DNA of 64,000 nucleotides, taken from NCBI GenBank assembly GCA_011390635.1, contig JAABSA010000011.1, forward strand, positions 1-64,000, given 5' to 3'. This DNA comes from Desulfotignum sp. GTDB lineage: Bacteria > Desulfobacterota > Desulfobacteria > Desulfobacterales > Desulfobacteraceae. The notes below the pieces were generated by a model that saw only the letters and a program-made list of their open reading frames with translations, did not search any database and was not told where the DNA came from. Shown piece after piece: positions 51,795-62,653 of the stretch; position 1 is the stretch's first letter; every line of letters begins with the position of its first letter. Both the position numbers and the translations under genes were made by a program.

Positions 51795-54524
51795 ATGATA
51801 TTTCAGACATTACCATTCAGAAACAAGCTGCTGGTCTCATTTTTGCTTATATTCATACCCCTGATCCTTGTGGGCGGGACCCTGTCCTATTACCAGGTCA
51901 AGCAGATTCTGGAAACCAGCATCGAAAAAGAACTGCGTCACACCACCGAGTCTTTGTTCACCCTGGTGGAGACGACCGCCGCTATATCCATCCGCAACCG
52001 CCTGGCTGCCATTGCTGAGAAAAACCTTGATCTGACCGAATTTTATTACAGTAAGCACCGGTCCGGCCTTCTCACCAGGCAGGAGGCCATAGATATTCTG
52101 GAAGAAATATTTTTACACCAGTCCATCGGCATCAACGGATATATCTATTGTATCAACAGCAACGCAGACGTCATCATACATCCCGATTACCAGGTGAAGG
52201 GGAGCAACGTTTCAGAATTTGAATTTATAAAGCAGCAGCTGAAGATCAAAGACGGGTATCTGGAATATGACTGGAAAAACCCCGGAGAGCCTGAAGCGCG
52301 CCCCAAAGCCCTGTACATGACCTATTACAAGCCCCTTGACTGGATCATTTCCGTGTCTGCCTACCGTAACGAGTTCAGCTACCTGGTGGATATTAACGAT
52401 TTCCAAAAACCTGTGCTGTCTTTTACATCAGGAGAATCAGGGTATGCCTATATTCTTGACAATAACGGGAAAGCCCTCATCCATCCAGCTTTTGCGGGAA
52501 TCAACCTGGCTACGGATCTGGACCAGCCAGCAGATTTTTTTGCAGAAATGCTGACCCGGGATGCTGGAAAACTCAGATATTTCTGGAAAAATCCGGGGGA
52601 TGCCGCATCCCGGGAAAAACAGGTAATTTTTAAACATCTGCCGCAATTCGACTGGATCATCGGGTCCACCAGCTATATGGATGAAGTGTATGCACCCTTG
52701 CACACCTTTAACAAACTTCTGGGAATTACAGTATTGCTGGTGCTTGGTTCGGGTATTTTTCTCATCTTTTTTGTAAGCCGCTCCGTTACTCGGCCCCTGG
52801 AGATTTTGATGCTAAAGCTTACAGCCGGAGCCAAAGGAGATTTTTCCGTGCGCATGGACTATGATGCGCCGGATGAAATTGGCCAATTGGCTTCCCATTT
52901 CAACTCTTTCATGGGTCAGCTGGAAGATTATCATACCCGGGTGGAAAACCAAATCCAGCAGAATAAACAGACCCAGGCAGCGTTGAAGGAAAATGAACTC
53001 AAGCTCAGGGCATTGTTTGACAAGTCCTTTCAGTATACCGGCATATTATCCCCGTCCGGTGTTCTGGAAAAGGTCAACCAGAGCGCCTTGAAAATGGGAG
53101 GGCTCACCGGGTCTGATGTATTGTTCAAACCCGTCTGGGAAACACCCTGGTGGCCCCCCGGTGCTGCCAGACAATTGAAACTGCATTTCCGGCAGGCAAT
53201 GGAAGGCAGGCTTGTCCGCTTCGAAACCACCAACCTGTCCGAAGACCAGGGCATCAGAAATGTGGATATTTCCATCAAGCCGGTAAAAAATGAGGCGGGA
53301 AATATAGAATTTTTGATTCTTGAAGGACGGGATATTACCGATGTAAAGCATGCGGAATCCGACAAACGCAAACTTGCCGTCCAGCTGGAAAAAGCCCAGA
53401 AAATGGAAGCCATCGGCACCCTGGCAGGCGGCATTGCCCATGATTTCAACAATATCCTTTCCAGCATCTTCGGGTATACCCAACTGGCCCAGATGCATCT
53501 TGCCTCCCCTGAAAAAGCCAAAAACCACATGGACCAGGTATTGAAGGGAGCACAGCGGGCCGCAGCACTGGTCCAGCAGATACTGACCTTCAGCCGCCAG
53601 ACAGAATACCAGAAAAAACCCTTAAAAATTCATCTTATCATCAAGGAATCCCTCAAACTGCTGCGTTCCTCCATTCCCACCACCATCGACATCCAAACCG
53701 ATATCAGGTCCCGGGCCATGGTTCTGGCCGATCCCACACAGATGCACCAGGTCATCTTGAATCTTTGCACCAACGCCTATCATGCTATGCTGGCAAAGGG
53801 CGGCACACTGACCGTTATGCTGGAAAAACAGCACATGGACCAGAAAGATATGTCCCCTGGCCACCCTGTAAAGACCGGCGAATACATAAAAATCACAGTG
53901 AAAGACACAGGCCACGGCATGGATGAAAAAACCCTTGCCAAGGCGTTTGATCCCTATTTTACCACCAAGGAGGTGGGCAGGGGCACGGGTTTTGGTCTGG
54001 CACTGGTCCAGGCGATTGTAGCAGAACACCAGGGATTTGTTACTGCTGAAAGCCAGCCGGGAAAGGGATCAGCTTTTTTTGTATATATTCCCATTGCGGC
54101 ATCAGATCCCGGGCATCAGATGCCTGAAAAACCGATTCAAATGGCCCGGGGAACTGAAACCATAATGGTTGTGGATGATGAAAAAGATATCCGCCTGCTG
54201 GTCAAGGAGCTGCTGGAAAACATGGGATATACGGTAAAACCATGTGAAGACGGTATCCAGGCATTATCGGTTTTTCAAAAAGCACCGTTGGAAGTGGACC
54301 TGGTCATAACGGACATGACCATGCCCAATATGGGAGGAGATGAACTGGCGGAGCGGTTGATCCAGATCCGACAGGATATACCTGTTATCCTGTGCACCGG
54401 TTACAGTGAACAGATTTCAGAAGACCAGGCTTTAAATGTCGGCATTGCCCGGTACATGGCAAAACCAATTTTGAACCAGGACCTTGTAAACATGGTGCGG
54501 GAAGTGCTGGACCAGAAAAAATAA
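51795..54524 (+). CDS. Hybrid sensor histidine kinase with Cache, HAMP, PAS and receiver domains
   Basis: A 909-residue membrane kinase. It has one N-terminal helix (LLVSFLLIFIPLILVG), a periplasmic double-Cache sensor to ~residue 310, a second helix (LLGITVLLVLGSGIFLIFFV), HAMP (RSVTRPLEILMLKL), a PAS domain from ~residue 405, then HisKA with the phospho-accepting histidine in GGIAHDFNNILSSIFG, HATPase_c with DTGHGMDEKTLAKAFDPYFTTK and GTGFGLALVQAI, and a C-terminal receiver (VDDEKDIRLLV, DLVITDMTMPNMGGDE). The GxIAHDFNN form is typical of kinases that relay to a receiver. It lies just after the diguanylate cyclase, so the two may be linked in signalling. A terminator follows. Confidence 0.95.
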   Translation: MIFQTLPFRNKLLVSFLLIFIPLILVGGTLSYYQVKQILETSIEKELRHTTESLFTLVETTAAISIRNRLAAIAEKNLDLTEFYYSKHRSGLLTRQEAIDILEEIFLHQSIGINGYIYCINSNADVIIHPDYQVKGSNVSEFEFIKQQLKIKDGYLEYDWKNPGEPEARPKALYMTYYKPLDWIISVSAYRNEFSYLVDINDFQKPVLSFTSGESGYAYILDNNGKALIHPAFAGINLATDLDQPADFFAEMLTRDAGKLRYFWKNPGDAASREKQVIFKHLPQFDWIIGSTSYMDEVYAPLHTFNKLLGITVLLVLGSGIFLIFFVSRSVTRPLEILMLKLTAGAKGDFSVRMDYDAPDEIGQLASHFNSFMGQLEDYHTRVENQIQQNKQTQAALKENELKLRALFDKSFQYTGILSPSGVLEKVNQSALKMGGLTGSDVLFKPVWETPWWPPGAARQLKLHFRQAMEGRLVRFETTNLSEDQGIRNVDISIKPVKNEAGNIEFLILEGRDITDVKHAESDKRKLAVQLEKAQKMEAIGTLAGGIAHDFNNILSSIFGYTQLAQMHLASPEKAKNHMDQVLKGAQRAAALVQQILTFSRQTEYQKKPLKIHLIIKESLKLLRSSIPTTIDIQTDIRSRAMVLADPTQMHQVILNLCTNAYHAMLAKGGTLTVMLEKQHMDQKDMSPGHPVKTGEYIKITVKDTGHGMDEKTLAKAFDPYFTTKEVGRGTGFGLALVQAIVAEHQGFVTAESQPGKGSAFFVYIPIAASDPGHQMPEKPIQMARGTETIMVVDDEKDIRLLVKELLENMGYTVKPCEDGIQALSVFQKAPLEVDLVITDMTMPNMGGDELAERLIQIRQDIPVILCTGYSEQISEDQALNVGIARYMAKPILNQDLVNMVREVLDQKK

Positions 54525-54559
54525 GATCCCAACAGCCCGTGACAGGTTCTCAAACACAA

Positions 54560-54605
54560 CAGCCCCCCTGAAAAACTTCAGGGGGGCTGAGGCGATCTTT
54601 TTTTG
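54560..54605 (+). terminator. Rho-independent terminator after the hybrid kinase gene
   Basis: The 13-bp perfect stem CAGCCCCCCTGAA / TTCAGGGGGGCTG (loop AAAAC... within 54572-54577) is followed by CGATCTTTTTTTG. It ends the rightward transcript before the convergent ribosomal operon. A second hairpin, TGTCAGGC / GCCTGACA at 54613-54634, may serve the leftward rplQ transcript. Confidence 0.88.
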
Positions 54606-54644
54606 CAGATCTGTCAGGCGTATTTGCCTGACAAGATCCCGGGA

Positions 54645-55001
54645 TTACTCTAAAATAAGCTCAATCTGAACCATCGGGGCTACATCCCCTTTTCTAGGTC
54701 CCAGTTTGGTGATTCTGGTATAACCACCCTGCCGTGAAGCAAATTTTTCCGACATTTCATCGAAAAGTGTGTGAACAACATCTTTTTCCCGTATCACTGC
54801 CAGGGCCTGCCGTCTTGCATGCAGATCTCCTCTTTTGGCAAGGGTGACCATATTATCGGCAATTTTTCTCAAGCCTTTGGCTTTGGCTTCAGTGGTTTTG
54901 ATGCTGCTGTGCTTGAACAGGGAAGTCACCATGTTTCTAAACATTGCCTTACGATGGCTTGAGGTTCTGTTCAGTTTTAATACGGACTTTCTATGTTTCA
55001 T
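54645..55001 (-). CDS. rplQ: 50S ribosomal protein L17
   Basis: A 118-residue L17, starting [24 protein letters not shown], the family signature, and containing [13 protein letters not shown]. It is the last gene of the alpha operon, six bases after the rpoA stop. L17 binds 23S rRNA near the exit tunnel side. Confidence 0.98.
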   Translation of the reverse strand: MKHRKSVLKLNRTSSHRKAMFRNMVTSLFKHSSIKTTEAKAKGLRKIADNMVTLAKRGDLHARRQALAVIREKDVVHTLFDEMSEKFASRQGGYTRITKLGPRKGDVAPMVQIELILE

Positions 55002-55007
55002 GGCGAT

Positions 55008-56030
55008 TTATTCTCCTTCCTGATTAATCTCTTCTTCCGGCGGTTCAAATCCCTCAAGATCCATACCCAGGGAAAGGTCCATGGAAGCCAGGACTTCTTT
55101 TATTTCATTCAATGATTTCCTGCCAAAATTCTTGGTTTTAAGCATTTCACTGTCTGTTTTCTGGACCAGCTGGTAGATGGTATGAATTCTGGCGTTTTTG
55201 AGACAATTGGAACTTCGGACGGACAATTCCAGTTCATCCACGGAGCGGTAGATGTTTTCATTGAAACTGCCGTCTGCATCTTCACCATTATCTTCGTCGT
55301 AATCCGGCTCTTTTTCTTCATCAAAATTGATAAAGGGATTCATCTGTTCTTTAAGAATCTTGGCGGCATAGGCAACGGCATTTTCCGGCCGGACACTGCC
55401 GTCGGTCCATATTTCCAGGGTAAGCTTGTCATAGTCTGTTTTCTGACCGATCCGCGAAGTTCCCACCACATATTTGACGCGTTTGATGGGAGAAAACACA
55501 GAATCTATGGGAATAGTGCCTACGGGCGCATCCTCATCTTTGTTAGCGGAGGCCAGAGAATAGCCTTTACCGGTTTTTACCACCATGGTCATGTTCAACA
55601 CCCCGTTTTTGGAAAGTGTTGCAATATGCTGTTCGGGGTTCAAAATTTCCACTCTTCCATCCGGACTGATAATATCAGCGCCGGTGACCTTGGTTTCCCC
55701 TTTTGCCCGGAGGGTGAGAATCCTGTCTTCCACATCATGGACGCTGAGCTTGAGCTCTTTGAGGTTCAGGATAATCTCGGATACATCTTCCCGAACATCG
55801 GAAATGACACTATATTCATGAAGGGCATCATCAAATTTCACGGATACAATGGCAGCGCCATAGATAGAGGACAGAATAATCCGCCGCAAAGAGTTACCAA
55901 TGGTGATACCATATCCCCTCTCAAGGGGTTCGCACACAAATTTTCCATATGTTGAGGTTGTGGTAACGTCAAGCTTTTCCGGCTTGATCATCTCCCGCCA
56001 GTTAACATATGCAATTTTTTCAGATGACAT
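55008..56030 (-). CDS. rpoA: RNA polymerase alpha subunit
   Basis: A 340-residue alpha subunit. The N-terminal assembly domain has [18 protein letters not shown] and the later [22 protein letters not shown]. The C-terminal domain has [27 protein letters not shown] and [16 protein letters not shown], the helix-hairpin-helix that contacts promoter UP elements and activators. A long acidic linker ([18 protein letters not shown]) joins them. A ~49-base gap to rpsD holds its ribosome site GGAGAT. Confidence 0.98.
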   Translation of the reverse strand: MSSEKIAYVNWREMIKPEKLDVTTTSTYGKFVCEPLERGYGITIGNSLRRIILSSIYGAAIVSVKFDDALHEYSVISDVREDVSEIILNLKELKLSVHDVEDRILTLRAKGETKVTGADIISPDGRVEILNPEQHIATLSKNGVLNMTMVVKTGKGYSLASANKDEDAPVGTIPIDSVFSPIKRVKYVVGTSRIGQKTDYDKLTLEIWTDGSVRPENAVAYAAKILKEQMNPFINFDEEKEPDYDEDNGEDADGSFNENIYRSVDELELSVRSSNCLKNARIHTIYQLVQKTDSEMLKTKNFGRKSLNEIKEVLASMDLSLGMDLEGFEPPEEEINQEGE

Positions 56031-56079
56031 TTAAATCTCCTGAATATCTATTGGGATACATCATGCGGTATGATATATC

Positions 56080-56706
56080 CTATTTGGAATAAAGCTCAAC
56101 GATCAACTGTTCCTGGATGGGCAATGTGATATCCTCCCTGGCCGGAATGTTTACCACTGTACCAGTGAATTTTTCCTTATCGATTTCAAGCCACTGGGGA
56201 ATTCCTCTTCTGACAATGGCTTCCAGGGAATCGGCAATGGCCTGGATTTTTTTGCTTTTTTCACGCAGGGCAATCACATCCCCTTTTTTTACCTGAAAAG
56301 AAGGAATATTGACTTTTTTGCCGTTAACAGTGAAATGCTGGTGCCGGACAAGATGTCTTCCCTGGTTCCGGGAATTAACAAACCCCATTCTGAAAACGGC
56401 GTTGTCCAGGCGGGTTTCCAGAAGGCTCAGCAGGTTGGTGCCGGTAATGCCTTTTTGTCTGTCAGCCCGTTTAAAACTGATTCTGAACTGTTTTTCAGAA
56501 ATCCCGTAAATTCTGCGCACTTTTTGCTTTTCCCTCAGCTGCGTACCATAGTCAGAGACTTTCGCCCTTTTCTGGCCATGTTCTCCCGGGGGATACCCTC
56601 TTCTGTCATAACTGCATTTGTCTGAAAAACAGCGGTCGCCTTTCAAAAAAAGCTTCATATTTTCCCGTCTGCACTGCCTGCAGACTGAACCTGTATAACG
56701 TGACAA
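56080..56706 (-). CDS. rpsD: 30S ribosomal protein S4
   Basis: A 208-residue S4. The start [31 protein letters not shown] includes a four-cysteine zinc-type site near the N-terminus. The S4 RNA-binding domain follows at [37 protein letters not shown]. It is a primary 16S rRNA binder and an autogenous regulator of the alpha operon in E. coli. GGAGGAAAACG precedes the ATG. Confidence 0.98.
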   Translation of the reverse strand: MSRYTGSVCRQCRRENMKLFLKGDRCFSDKCSYDRRGYPPGEHGQKRAKVSDYGTQLREKQKVRRIYGISEKQFRISFKRADRQKGITGTNLLSLLETRLDNAVFRMGFVNSRNQGRHLVRHQHFTVNGKKVNIPSFQVKKGDVIALREKSKKIQAIADSLEAIVRRGIPQWLEIDKEKFTGTVVNIPAREDITLPIQEQLIVELYSK

Positions 56707-56736
56707 CGTTTTCCTCCTTTATCAATCCAAGATAAC

Positions 56737-57132
56737 TTACACTCTTCTACGTTTCGGCGGGCGGCATCCATTGTGGGGAACCGGGGTAACATCTTTGATC
56801 ATGGAAATATTGAACCCCAAAGCATGCAGGGCTCTCAAGGCGGATTCCCTGCCCGGTCCCGGCCCTTTTACAAAAACACCCACATTTTTCATACCATGTT
56901 CCATGGCTTTGGCACCGGCATCTTCAGCCACCAGTTTGGCAGCAAAAGGGGTGCTTTTTCTGGATCCCTTGAACCCCTGCATCCCGGCACTGGACCAGGA
57001 TATGGTATTGCCGTTTTCATCGGCAATGGTCACAATGGTGTTGTTGAAGGTGGATTGAATATGCACAATGCCGGTGGAGATATTCTTTTTCACCCGTTTT
57101 TTGGTAACGGTTTTCTTCGACTTCTTTGCCAT
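56737..57132 (-). CDS. rpsK: 30S ribosomal protein S11
   Basis: A 131-residue S11 with the family core [42 protein letters not shown] and the C-terminal [18 protein letters not shown]. It sits on the platform of the small subunit near mRNA. It lies 27 bases after rpsM and 31 before rpsD in the usual alpha-operon order. Confidence 0.98.
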   Translation of the reverse strand: MAKKSKKTVTKKRVKKNISTGIVHIQSTFNNTIVTIADENGNTISWSSAGMQGFKGSRKSTPFAAKLVAEDAGAKAMEHGMKNVGVFVKGPGPGRESALRALHALGFNISMIKDVTPVPHNGCRPPKRRRV

Positions 57133-57158
57133 AATTTCTAAGCCTTTTTTAGATTATC

Positions 57159-57527
57159 CTATTTTTTCTTTTTCACAGCCGCTCTTTTGGGTCCCTTGCG
57201 GGTCCTGGCGTTGGTGGAGGTCCGCTGTCCATGGCAGGGAAGGCCTTTTCTATGGCGCAGTCCCCGGTAGCATCCCAGGTCCATCAACCGTTTAATGTTC
57301 ATGGAAACCTCGGACCGAAGCTCTCCTTCAACCTTGTAATCAGCATCTATCATTTTTCTGATGTTGTTTACCTGATCTTCGGTCAAGTCCGTTGCCTTTG
57401 TCATAGGATCAATCCCGGTCTTGTCAAGAATCTGTCTGGATCTGCTGGGTCCGATACCATAAATATAGGTCAAAGCAATCCATGCATGTTTGTCTCTTGG
57501 TAAGTCTACTCCTGCAATACGTGCCAA
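57159..57527 (-). CDS. rpsM: 30S ribosomal protein S13
   Basis: A 122-residue S13 with [13 protein letters not shown] at the start, the helix-two-turn-helix [17 protein letters not shown], and the C-terminal [24 protein letters not shown] that reaches the P-site tRNA. It starts 13 bases after the rpmJ stop. Confidence 0.98.
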   Translation of the reverse strand: MARIAGVDLPRDKHAWIALTYIYGIGPSRSRQILDKTGIDPMTKATDLTEDQVNNIRKMIDADYKVEGELRSEVSMNIKRLMDLGCYRGLRHRKGLPCHGQRTSTNARTRKGPKRAAVKKKK

Positions 57528-57539
57528 ATTTTTTCCCCC

Positions 57540-57653
57540 CTATCCCTGGCGCTGTTTATGGCGTTTGTTAACACAAATTACTCTGATAACACCGCGTCTT
57601 TTTATTACCTTGCAGTCTCTGCAGATTTTTTTAACAGATGCTCTTACTTTCAT
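57540..57653 (-). CDS. rpmJ: 50S ribosomal protein L36
   Basis: Missed by the ORF track because of its length. The minus strand from 57653 encodes 37 residues, [37 protein letters not shown], the normal size for L36. The zinc ligands CxxC plus C...H are all present, so this is the zinc-containing form. It lies between infA and rpsM, the standard place in the alpha operon. Confidence 0.96.
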   Translation of the reverse strand: MKVRASVKKICRDCKVIKRRGVIRVICVNKRHKQRQG

Positions 57654-57710
57654 CTATATACTCCTAACCTGTTTGCGTATATTGTCATTTTTCTTTCGGC
57701 ATATTGCCAA

Positions 57711-57929
57711 TTATTTAAATCGGTATGTTATTCTGCCACGGCTTAAATCATATGGTGATATCTCAACCGTTACCCTGTCTCCGGGCAGAATTTTGATAAA
57801 ATGCATGCGCATTTTTCCGGAAATATGGGCCAAAAGGACATGCTTGTTTTCCAACTCTACTTTGAACATGGCATTTGGCAGTGTTTCAAGTACTTTCCCG
57901 TCCACCTTGATGGGTTCTTCTTTTGCCAT
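57711..57929 (-). CDS. infA: Translation initiation factor IF-1
   Basis: A 72-residue IF-1, an S1-like OB fold that blocks the A site during initiation: [41 protein letters not shown] and the closing GRITYRFK. It lies directly after secY. The adk and map genes that often separate secY from infA are missing at this locus. Confidence 0.98.
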   Translation of the reverse strand: MAKEEPIKVDGKVLETLPNAMFKVELENKHVLLAHISGKMRMHFIKILPGDRVTVEISPYDLSRGRITYRFK

Positions 57930-57964
57930 AATCGGTAATTCATCTCCTTTTGATAGAAGGGTTG

Positions 57965-59284
57965 TTAAGATCTTCCCTTGATACGCTTGGCACCGGATCT
58001 TCCCAGAAAGCCATCATAGTTTCCTGTGATCAAATGCGATTCGATCTGGGAAATGGTATCAATGGATACCCCTACAACAATCAACAATGCTGTTCCACCA
58101 AAAAAGAAGGGAACATTGAATTTGTCCATGAGCATGGTGGGAAGAACGCAGACTGCAGACACATAGACTGCGCCGCCGAGCGTAATTCTTGTCAACACCT
58201 TGTCAATGTATTCAGACGTGCGTTTCCCGGGTCTTATGCCCGGAATATACCCACCATTCTTTTTCATATTGTCGGCCACATCATCCGGATTGAACTGCAC
58301 CGCTGTATAAAAAAAGCAGAAAAAGATGATAAACCCGACATACAGGCCGTAATACCAGATGGTTCCGGGACTGAACATAGCCGCAATTGTCTGCAGTATT
58401 GGCAAAGTTCCAAATTGTGCAATGGTGGCGGGAAACATGATGATGGAAGAAGCGAATATGGGCGGAATAACCCCGGCAGTATTGATTTTCAAAGGCAGAT
58501 GAGAGGTCTGGCCGCCATACATTTTCCGGCCCACCACCCGTTTGGCATAATGCACCGGTATCCGCCGCTGGGCCTGTTCCATAAAAATGATAAACGCCAC
58601 CACCGCCACCATGATAACCAGCAGGATAATAATGGAAAAGATACCCATTTCACCGGTGGTCATAAGCCGCAGCGTATTACCAATGGCAGAAGGCATAGCA
58701 GCCACAATCCCGGCAAAAATAATCAAAGAGATGCCGTTGCCGATGCCTCTTTCCGTAATCTGTTCTCCCAGCCACATGATAAAGGCGGTGCCTGCGGTCA
58801 GAGTGATGATGGTAATCAATCTGAATCCCCATCCGGGATCCATGACAATGGGAACCCCGGCAGGTGATGTCATGGATTCGAGCCCTACACTGATGCCGAA
58901 GCCCTGAATAATACTCAGTACCACCGTTCCATACCGGGTATACTGGGTCATTTTCTTGCGGCCGGACTCCCCTTCCTTTTTCAACTGGGCCAGATGGGGT
59001 ACCACCACGGTCATCAGTTGGATAATAATGGATGCGCTGATGTACGGCATTATTCCCAGGGCAAAAATGGAAAGCCTTTCCAACGCCCCGCCTGAGAACA
59101 TGTTGAACATGGAAAACAACGTGCCGGAAGCTGCCGCAAAAAAAGAGGCCAGGGCGGCGGCATCAATTCCCGGCGTAGGCACATGTACCCCTATTCGGTA
59201 TACAAACAGCAACGCAAGGGTTATGAATATCTTGCGTTTGAGTTCAGGCAGTTTGAATACATTCTGGTAGCTGTTCTGGATCAT
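57965..59284 (-). CDS. secY: Protein translocase subunit SecY
   Basis: A 439-residue SecY, the ten-helix protein-conducting channel of the Sec system. Signature regions: [13 protein letters not shown] near helix 1, the plug-region helix with [53 protein letters not shown], and the C-terminal [22 protein letters not shown]. It follows rplO and precedes infA in the spc operon. It also serves export of the signal-peptide proteins in this window, such as SodN and TupA. Confidence 0.98.
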   Translation of the reverse strand: MIQNSYQNVFKLPELKRKIFITLALLFVYRIGVHVPTPGIDAAALASFFAAASGTLFSMFNMFSGGALERLSIFALGIMPYISASIIIQLMTVVVPHLAQLKKEGESGRKKMTQYTRYGTVVLSIIQGFGISVGLESMTSPAGVPIVMDPGWGFRLITIITLTAGTAFIMWLGEQITERGIGNGISLIIFAGIVAAMPSAIGNTLRLMTTGEMGIFSIIILLVIMVAVVAFIIFMEQAQRRIPVHYAKRVVGRKMYGGQTSHLPLKINTAGVIPPIFASSIIMFPATIAQFGTLPILQTIAAMFSPGTIWYYGLYVGFIIFFCFFYTAVQFNPDDVADNMKKNGGYIPGIRPGKRTSEYIDKVLTRITLGGAVYVSAVCVLPTMLMDKFNVPFFFGGTALLIVVGVSIDTISQIESHLITGNYDGFLGRSGAKRIKGRS

Positions 59285-59309
59285 CTATACTGTCCTTGGT
59301 TTTTTGTCA

Positions 59310-59744
59310 TTATTCGACACTGCCGCCGGCTGCCTGAATTTTTTCTCTGGCGGTATTGGAAACCAACAGATTTTTTATGATAAATTTTTTGGTCACATCA
59401 CCAGTACCAAGAATTTTAATCCCATCGACTCTGCCTTTCACCAGTTTTGCCTGATAAAGGGTTTCCATATCAATAGTAGCGCCGTCATCAAACCGGTCCA
59501 GTTCTCTGACATTCAAAACCGCATAATTGTTTTTAAAGATATTGGTGAACCCGCGTTTGGGCAAACGCCTGTAAATGGGCATTTGTCCACCTTCGAATCC
59601 GGGCCGCACATTACCGCCGGCACGGGCCTTGAGTCCTTTGTGACCCCTGGTGGACGTTTTTCCCATACCGGAGCCCGGCCCACGGCCCACGCGTTTTCTG
59701 TTTTTCCTGCTGCCTGGAGCCGGCGCAAGATCATGAAGCTGCAT
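59310..59744 (-). CDS. rplO: 50S ribosomal protein L15
   Basis: A 144-residue L15 with the glycine- and basic-rich start KNRKRVGRGPGSGMGKTSTRGHKGLKAR and the signature GFEGGQMPIYRRLPKRGF. It starts one base after the rpmD stop, as in most spc operons. Confidence 0.98.
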   Translation of the reverse strand: MQLHDLAPAPGSRKNRKRVGRGPGSGMGKTSTRGHKGLKARAGGNVRPGFEGGQMPIYRRLPKRGFTNIFKNNYAVLNVRELDRFDDGATIDMETLYQAKLVKGRVDGIKILGTGDVTKKFIIKNLLVSNTAREKIQAAGGSVE

Positions 59745-59745
59745 A

Positions 59746-59928
59746 TTAAACCTCCTCTACTTTCAACAGGTGGGACACTTTTCTGATCTGCCCCAAAATA
59801 ACGGGATCATTGTTGTGCTCCACTGTATGGTGCATCCGCTTGATGCCCAAAGAACGGATAATCCGTCCATGCTTAGCAGGACGGCCATTCGTACTTCTAA
59901 TCTGTGTAATTTTCAGTCTGTCAGCCAT
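59746..59928 (-). CDS. rpmD: 50S ribosomal protein L30
   Basis: A 60-residue L30 with LKITQIRSTNGRPAKHGRIIRSLGIKRMHHTVEHND, typical in length and motif. It lies between rpsE and rplO. Confidence 0.97.
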   Translation of the reverse strand: MADRLKITQIRSTNGRPAKHGRIIRSLGIKRMHHTVEHNNDPVILGQIRKVSHLLKVEEV

Positions 59929-59967
59929 TGTTAACCCCTTTTATGTCTCGTCAGAATAGATATTGTA

Positions 59968-60462
59968 TTATATATCTTCAGGTCGAAGGCCTCTTCTTCT
60001 GGCAACATCTTCTTTGGTACAAAGAGACTGCAGCCCGGCCATGGTTGCCCTGACAATATTCTGGGTGTTGTGGGTACCGATGCATTTTGTCAGAATATCG
60101 GTTACGCCCGCCACTTCAAGGACCGCTCTGATCCCGCCGCCGGCTATCAATCCGGTACCCGGAGAAGCGGGTTTGAGAAGCACACGTCCGGCGCCGGCTT
60201 TGCCGACAACTTCGAAAGGAACCGTGCCGTTGAGCAAAGAGATCTTGACCATGTTTCGTTTTGCCTTATCCATACCTTTTCGAATGGCTTCAGGCACCTC
60301 GGTGGCTTTTCCCAGACCATATCCCACACTGCCTTCTCCATCCCCAACCACAACAAGGGCACTGAAACTGAAATTTCTACCGCCTTTGACCACTTTTGCA
60401 ACGCGGTTGATCCTGACGACTTTATCGATTAATCCACTGTCTTCCATTTGCTGTCTAGCCAA
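59968..60462 (-). CDS. rpsE: 30S ribosomal protein S5
   Basis: A 164-residue S5 with [36 protein letters not shown], the double-stranded-RNA-binding part, and [23 protein letters not shown]. It begins with TTG at 60462, behind GGAGGGAAACCC, and the next ATG (MEDSG) is five codons on. It contributes to decoding fidelity. Confidence 0.97.
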   Translation of the reverse strand: MARQQMEDSGLIDKVVRINRVAKVVKGGRNFSFSALVVVGDGEGSVGYGLGKATEVPEAIRKGMDKAKRNMVKISLLNGTVPFEVVGKAGAGRVLLKPASPGTGLIAGGGIRAVLEVAGVTDILTKCIGTHNTQNIVRATMAGLQSLCTKEDVARRRGLRPEDI

Positions 60463-60478
60463 GGGTTTCCCTCCTTAA

Positions 60479-60847
60479 TTAGAATTCCAGACCGGCTTCG
60501 CGAGCCCCGTCTGATAGTGCTTTAATACGCCCGTGATACAAAAATCCGTTCCGGTCCAGCACCACTTTTGTAATGCCTTTGTCCAGGGCTCTTTTGCCCA
60601 CGAGGGTCCCTACCGCCTTTGCAATCTGCTGTTTTTTGCCTGCCACAGGGTTTTGTTTATAGTCTTTGTCCAGAGTGGAGGCGGATACGAGGGTTTCACC
60701 TTTGGTATCATCAATAATCTGGGCATAAATGTGGCTTGCACTTCTGAATACACTTAACCTGGGGCGGTCTGAAATGCCGTATATACGTTTTCTGATTCTT
60801 TTTTTTCGTTTAAGCCTTGCCATAAGCCTTGGTGATGTATTTCCCAT
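60479..60847 (-). CDS. rplR: 50S ribosomal protein L18
   Basis: A 122-residue L18, the 5S rRNA-binding protein, with a basic N-terminus ([14 protein letters not shown]), [20 protein letters not shown] and the C-terminal [22 protein letters not shown]. It lies between rplF and rpsE. Confidence 0.98.
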   Translation of the reverse strand: MGNTSPRLMARLKRKKRIRKRIYGISDRPRLSVFRSASHIYAQIIDDTKGETLVSASTLDKDYKQNPVAGKKQQIAKAVGTLVGKRALDKGITKVVLDRNGFLYHGRIKALSDGAREAGLEF

Positions 60848-60865
60848 AATTCCTATTCCCAGCTT

Positions 60866-61408
60866 TTAGTTTTTACCGGCAGTCTTACCTGCTTTTCTTA
60901 TGATTCTTTCATCCGCATACATGATACCTTTGCCTTTGTAAGGCTCGGGAGGTCTGATATCTCTGATGTTGGCAGCTGTCTGGCCAAGGATTTCCTTGTC
61001 AATTCCGGACAGGGTGATTTTTATATTGTTATCCACCGTAGCGCTGATCCCCTGGGGAAGGGCAAAATCCACCGGGTTTGAATATCCCACGCTTAATGTA
61101 AGGATATTTCCCTTGGATTCTGCACGGTACCCGATGCCTGCCAATACCAGCTGTTTTTCATATCCCGTGCTGACACCGGTAACCATGTTTGAAATCAGGG
61201 AACGGAATAATCCCTGAAGAGCAACTTTTTTCTTATCTTCACGGTCGGTTTTCACTTCCAGAACCGCATCATTCATTTCTATTGTGACTGCCGGGTGTAC
61301 CTTACGTTCGAGATTGCCCTTGGGCCCTTTTACCTGGATGGTATCTCCATTCAGTGTAACCTGGACCTTATCTGGAAGCTGAACCGGCTTTTTTCCTATT
61401 CTTGACAT
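60866..61408 (-). CDS. rplF: 50S ribosomal protein L6
   Basis: A 180-residue L6 with two homologous folds: MSRIGKKPVQLPDKVQVTLNGDTIQVKGPKGNL and the second domain ending RPPEPYKGKGIMYADERIIRKAGKT, the well-known L6 signature. It binds 23S rRNA near the factor-binding site. Confidence 0.98.
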   Translation of the reverse strand: MSRIGKKPVQLPDKVQVTLNGDTIQVKGPKGNLERKVHPAVTIEMNDAVLEVKTDREDKKKVALQGLFRSLISNMVTGVSTGYEKQLVLAGIGYRAESKGNILTLSVGYSNPVDFALPQGISATVDNNIKITLSGIDKEILGQTAANIRDIRPPEPYKGKGIMYADERIIRKAGKTAGKN

Positions 61409-61425
61409 ATCTTATAACTCCTGTC

Positions 61426-61824
61426 CTACCATACGTTACAAAGGATTTCACCACCGACGTTCGCTTCTCTTGCCTGTTTATCCGTCATTATTCCTCTGGA
61501 GGTTGAAACAATGGAAATACCCAGGCCGTTTAAAACCGGCTTGATCTGTTGTGATTTGCTGTAAACCCTGCAAGACGGCTTACTGACGCGTTTGATACCA
61601 AAAATAGTCGGCCGGCCATCTTTTACATATTTGAGATAAACACGGATCAGACCCTGGGTTTCATTTTCCAGAAACTTGAAATCTTTGATATATCCCTGTT
61701 CTTTGAGCACCCGCACCATTTCCTGTTTGATATTTGATCCGGGGATATCCACTTTGGCAAACCCTGCTTTCCCACCATTTCTGATGATGGTAAGCATGTC
61801 TGCAATGGGATCACTAATTGCCAT
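61426..61824 (-). CDS. rpsH: 30S ribosomal protein S8
   Basis: A 132-residue S8, a primary 16S rRNA binder and in E. coli the repressor of the spc operon. Signature: DPIADMLTIIRNGGKAGFAKVDIPGS and the C-terminal GLGISIVSTSRGIMTDKQAREANVGGEILCNVW. Confidence 0.98.
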   Translation of the reverse strand: MAISDPIADMLTIIRNGGKAGFAKVDIPGSNIKQEMVRVLKEQGYIKDFKFLENETQGLIRVYLKYVKDGRPTIFGIKRVSKPSCRVYSKSQQIKPVLNGLGISIVSTSRGIMTDKQAREANVGGEILCNVW

Positions 61825-61887
61825 TTGAAATCTCCTTAAAGTTCCACTGATATTGTATCACAATGCGACGTGAGAATCGTTTTCGGT

Positions 61888-62073
61888 TTACCAGCTTGAC
61901 TTGGTAACCCCGGGAAGCTTGCCTTGGGAAGCAAGGGTCCTGAAACATATTCTACAGATACCGGCTTTTCTGATAAATCCTCTTGGTCTACCGCATAAAG
62001 GACATCTGTTGTATCCACGTACAGAAAATTTTGGTTTTCTATTTGCCTTTGCGATTAAAGCTTTCTTGGCCAA
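61888..62073 (-). CDS. rpsN: 30S ribosomal protein S14, zinc type
   Basis: A 61-residue short S14 (type Z). It keeps both zinc CxxC pairs: [26 protein letters not shown]. This short zinc form is common outside the gammaproteobacteria. It lies between rplE and rpsH. Confidence 0.98.
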   Translation of the reverse strand: MAKKALIAKANRKPKFSVRGYNRCPLCGRPRGFIRKAGICRICFRTLASQGKLPGVTKSSW

Positions 62074-62092
62074 GCTTTCCTCCTTAAAATGC

Positions 62093-62632
62093 TTAATTTT
62101 TAAAAGGCATTCCCATTAATTTCAGGAATGTTTTGCCTTCTTCATCGGTTTTTGCCGTGGTGACAACCGTAACATTCAGTCCCTTTATGCTGTCGGTCTT
62201 GTCATATTCAATTTCAGGAAAGATAATGTGCTCGGTGATACCAAGACTGTAATTGCCCCGGCCGTCGAACGCTTTCCCAGATACTCCCCTGAAGTCCCTG
62301 ACACGGGGCAGAGCGATGTTGATGAGCCTGTCAAAAAAATCATACATTTTTTCACGGCGCAGGGTCACCTTACACCCGATGGGAAGGTCTGCCCGCAGCT
62401 TGAAATTTGCAATGGGTTTTTTGGCTCTTGTAACAACGGGTTTCTGGCCTGCGATCAATGCCAGTTCCTGAGCTGCGGATTCAATAATTTTTGGATTCCT
62501 GACCGCCTCACCCAGTCCCATATTCAACACTATTTTTTCTAACTTCGGCACCTGAAATACGTTCTTGTAATCAAAGGTTTCCTTGAGTTTTGGAACGATC
62601 TCAGTGTTGTACTTTTCCTTTAGCGTGGTCAT
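62093..62632 (-). CDS. rplE: 50S ribosomal protein L5
   Basis: A 179-residue L5, which binds 5S rRNA and the P-site tRNA loop: [37 protein letters not shown], then [28 protein letters not shown] and a C-terminal [19 protein letters not shown]. Confidence 0.98.
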   Translation of the reverse strand: MTTLKEKYNTEIVPKLKETFDYKNVFQVPKLEKIVLNMGLGEAVRNPKIIESAAQELALIAGQKPVVTRAKKPIANFKLRADLPIGCKVTLRREKMYDFFDRLINIALPRVRDFRGVSGKAFDGRGNYSLGITEHIIFPEIEYDKTDSIKGLNVTVVTTAKTDEEGKTFLKLMGMPFKN

Positions 62633-62653
62633 TTGTTCTCTCCGGCTTTGGTC

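Noticed and set aside
57950-58867. 305-aa plus-strand ORF opposite secY
   Set aside because: Antisense of SecY membrane-segment codons; no independent support.
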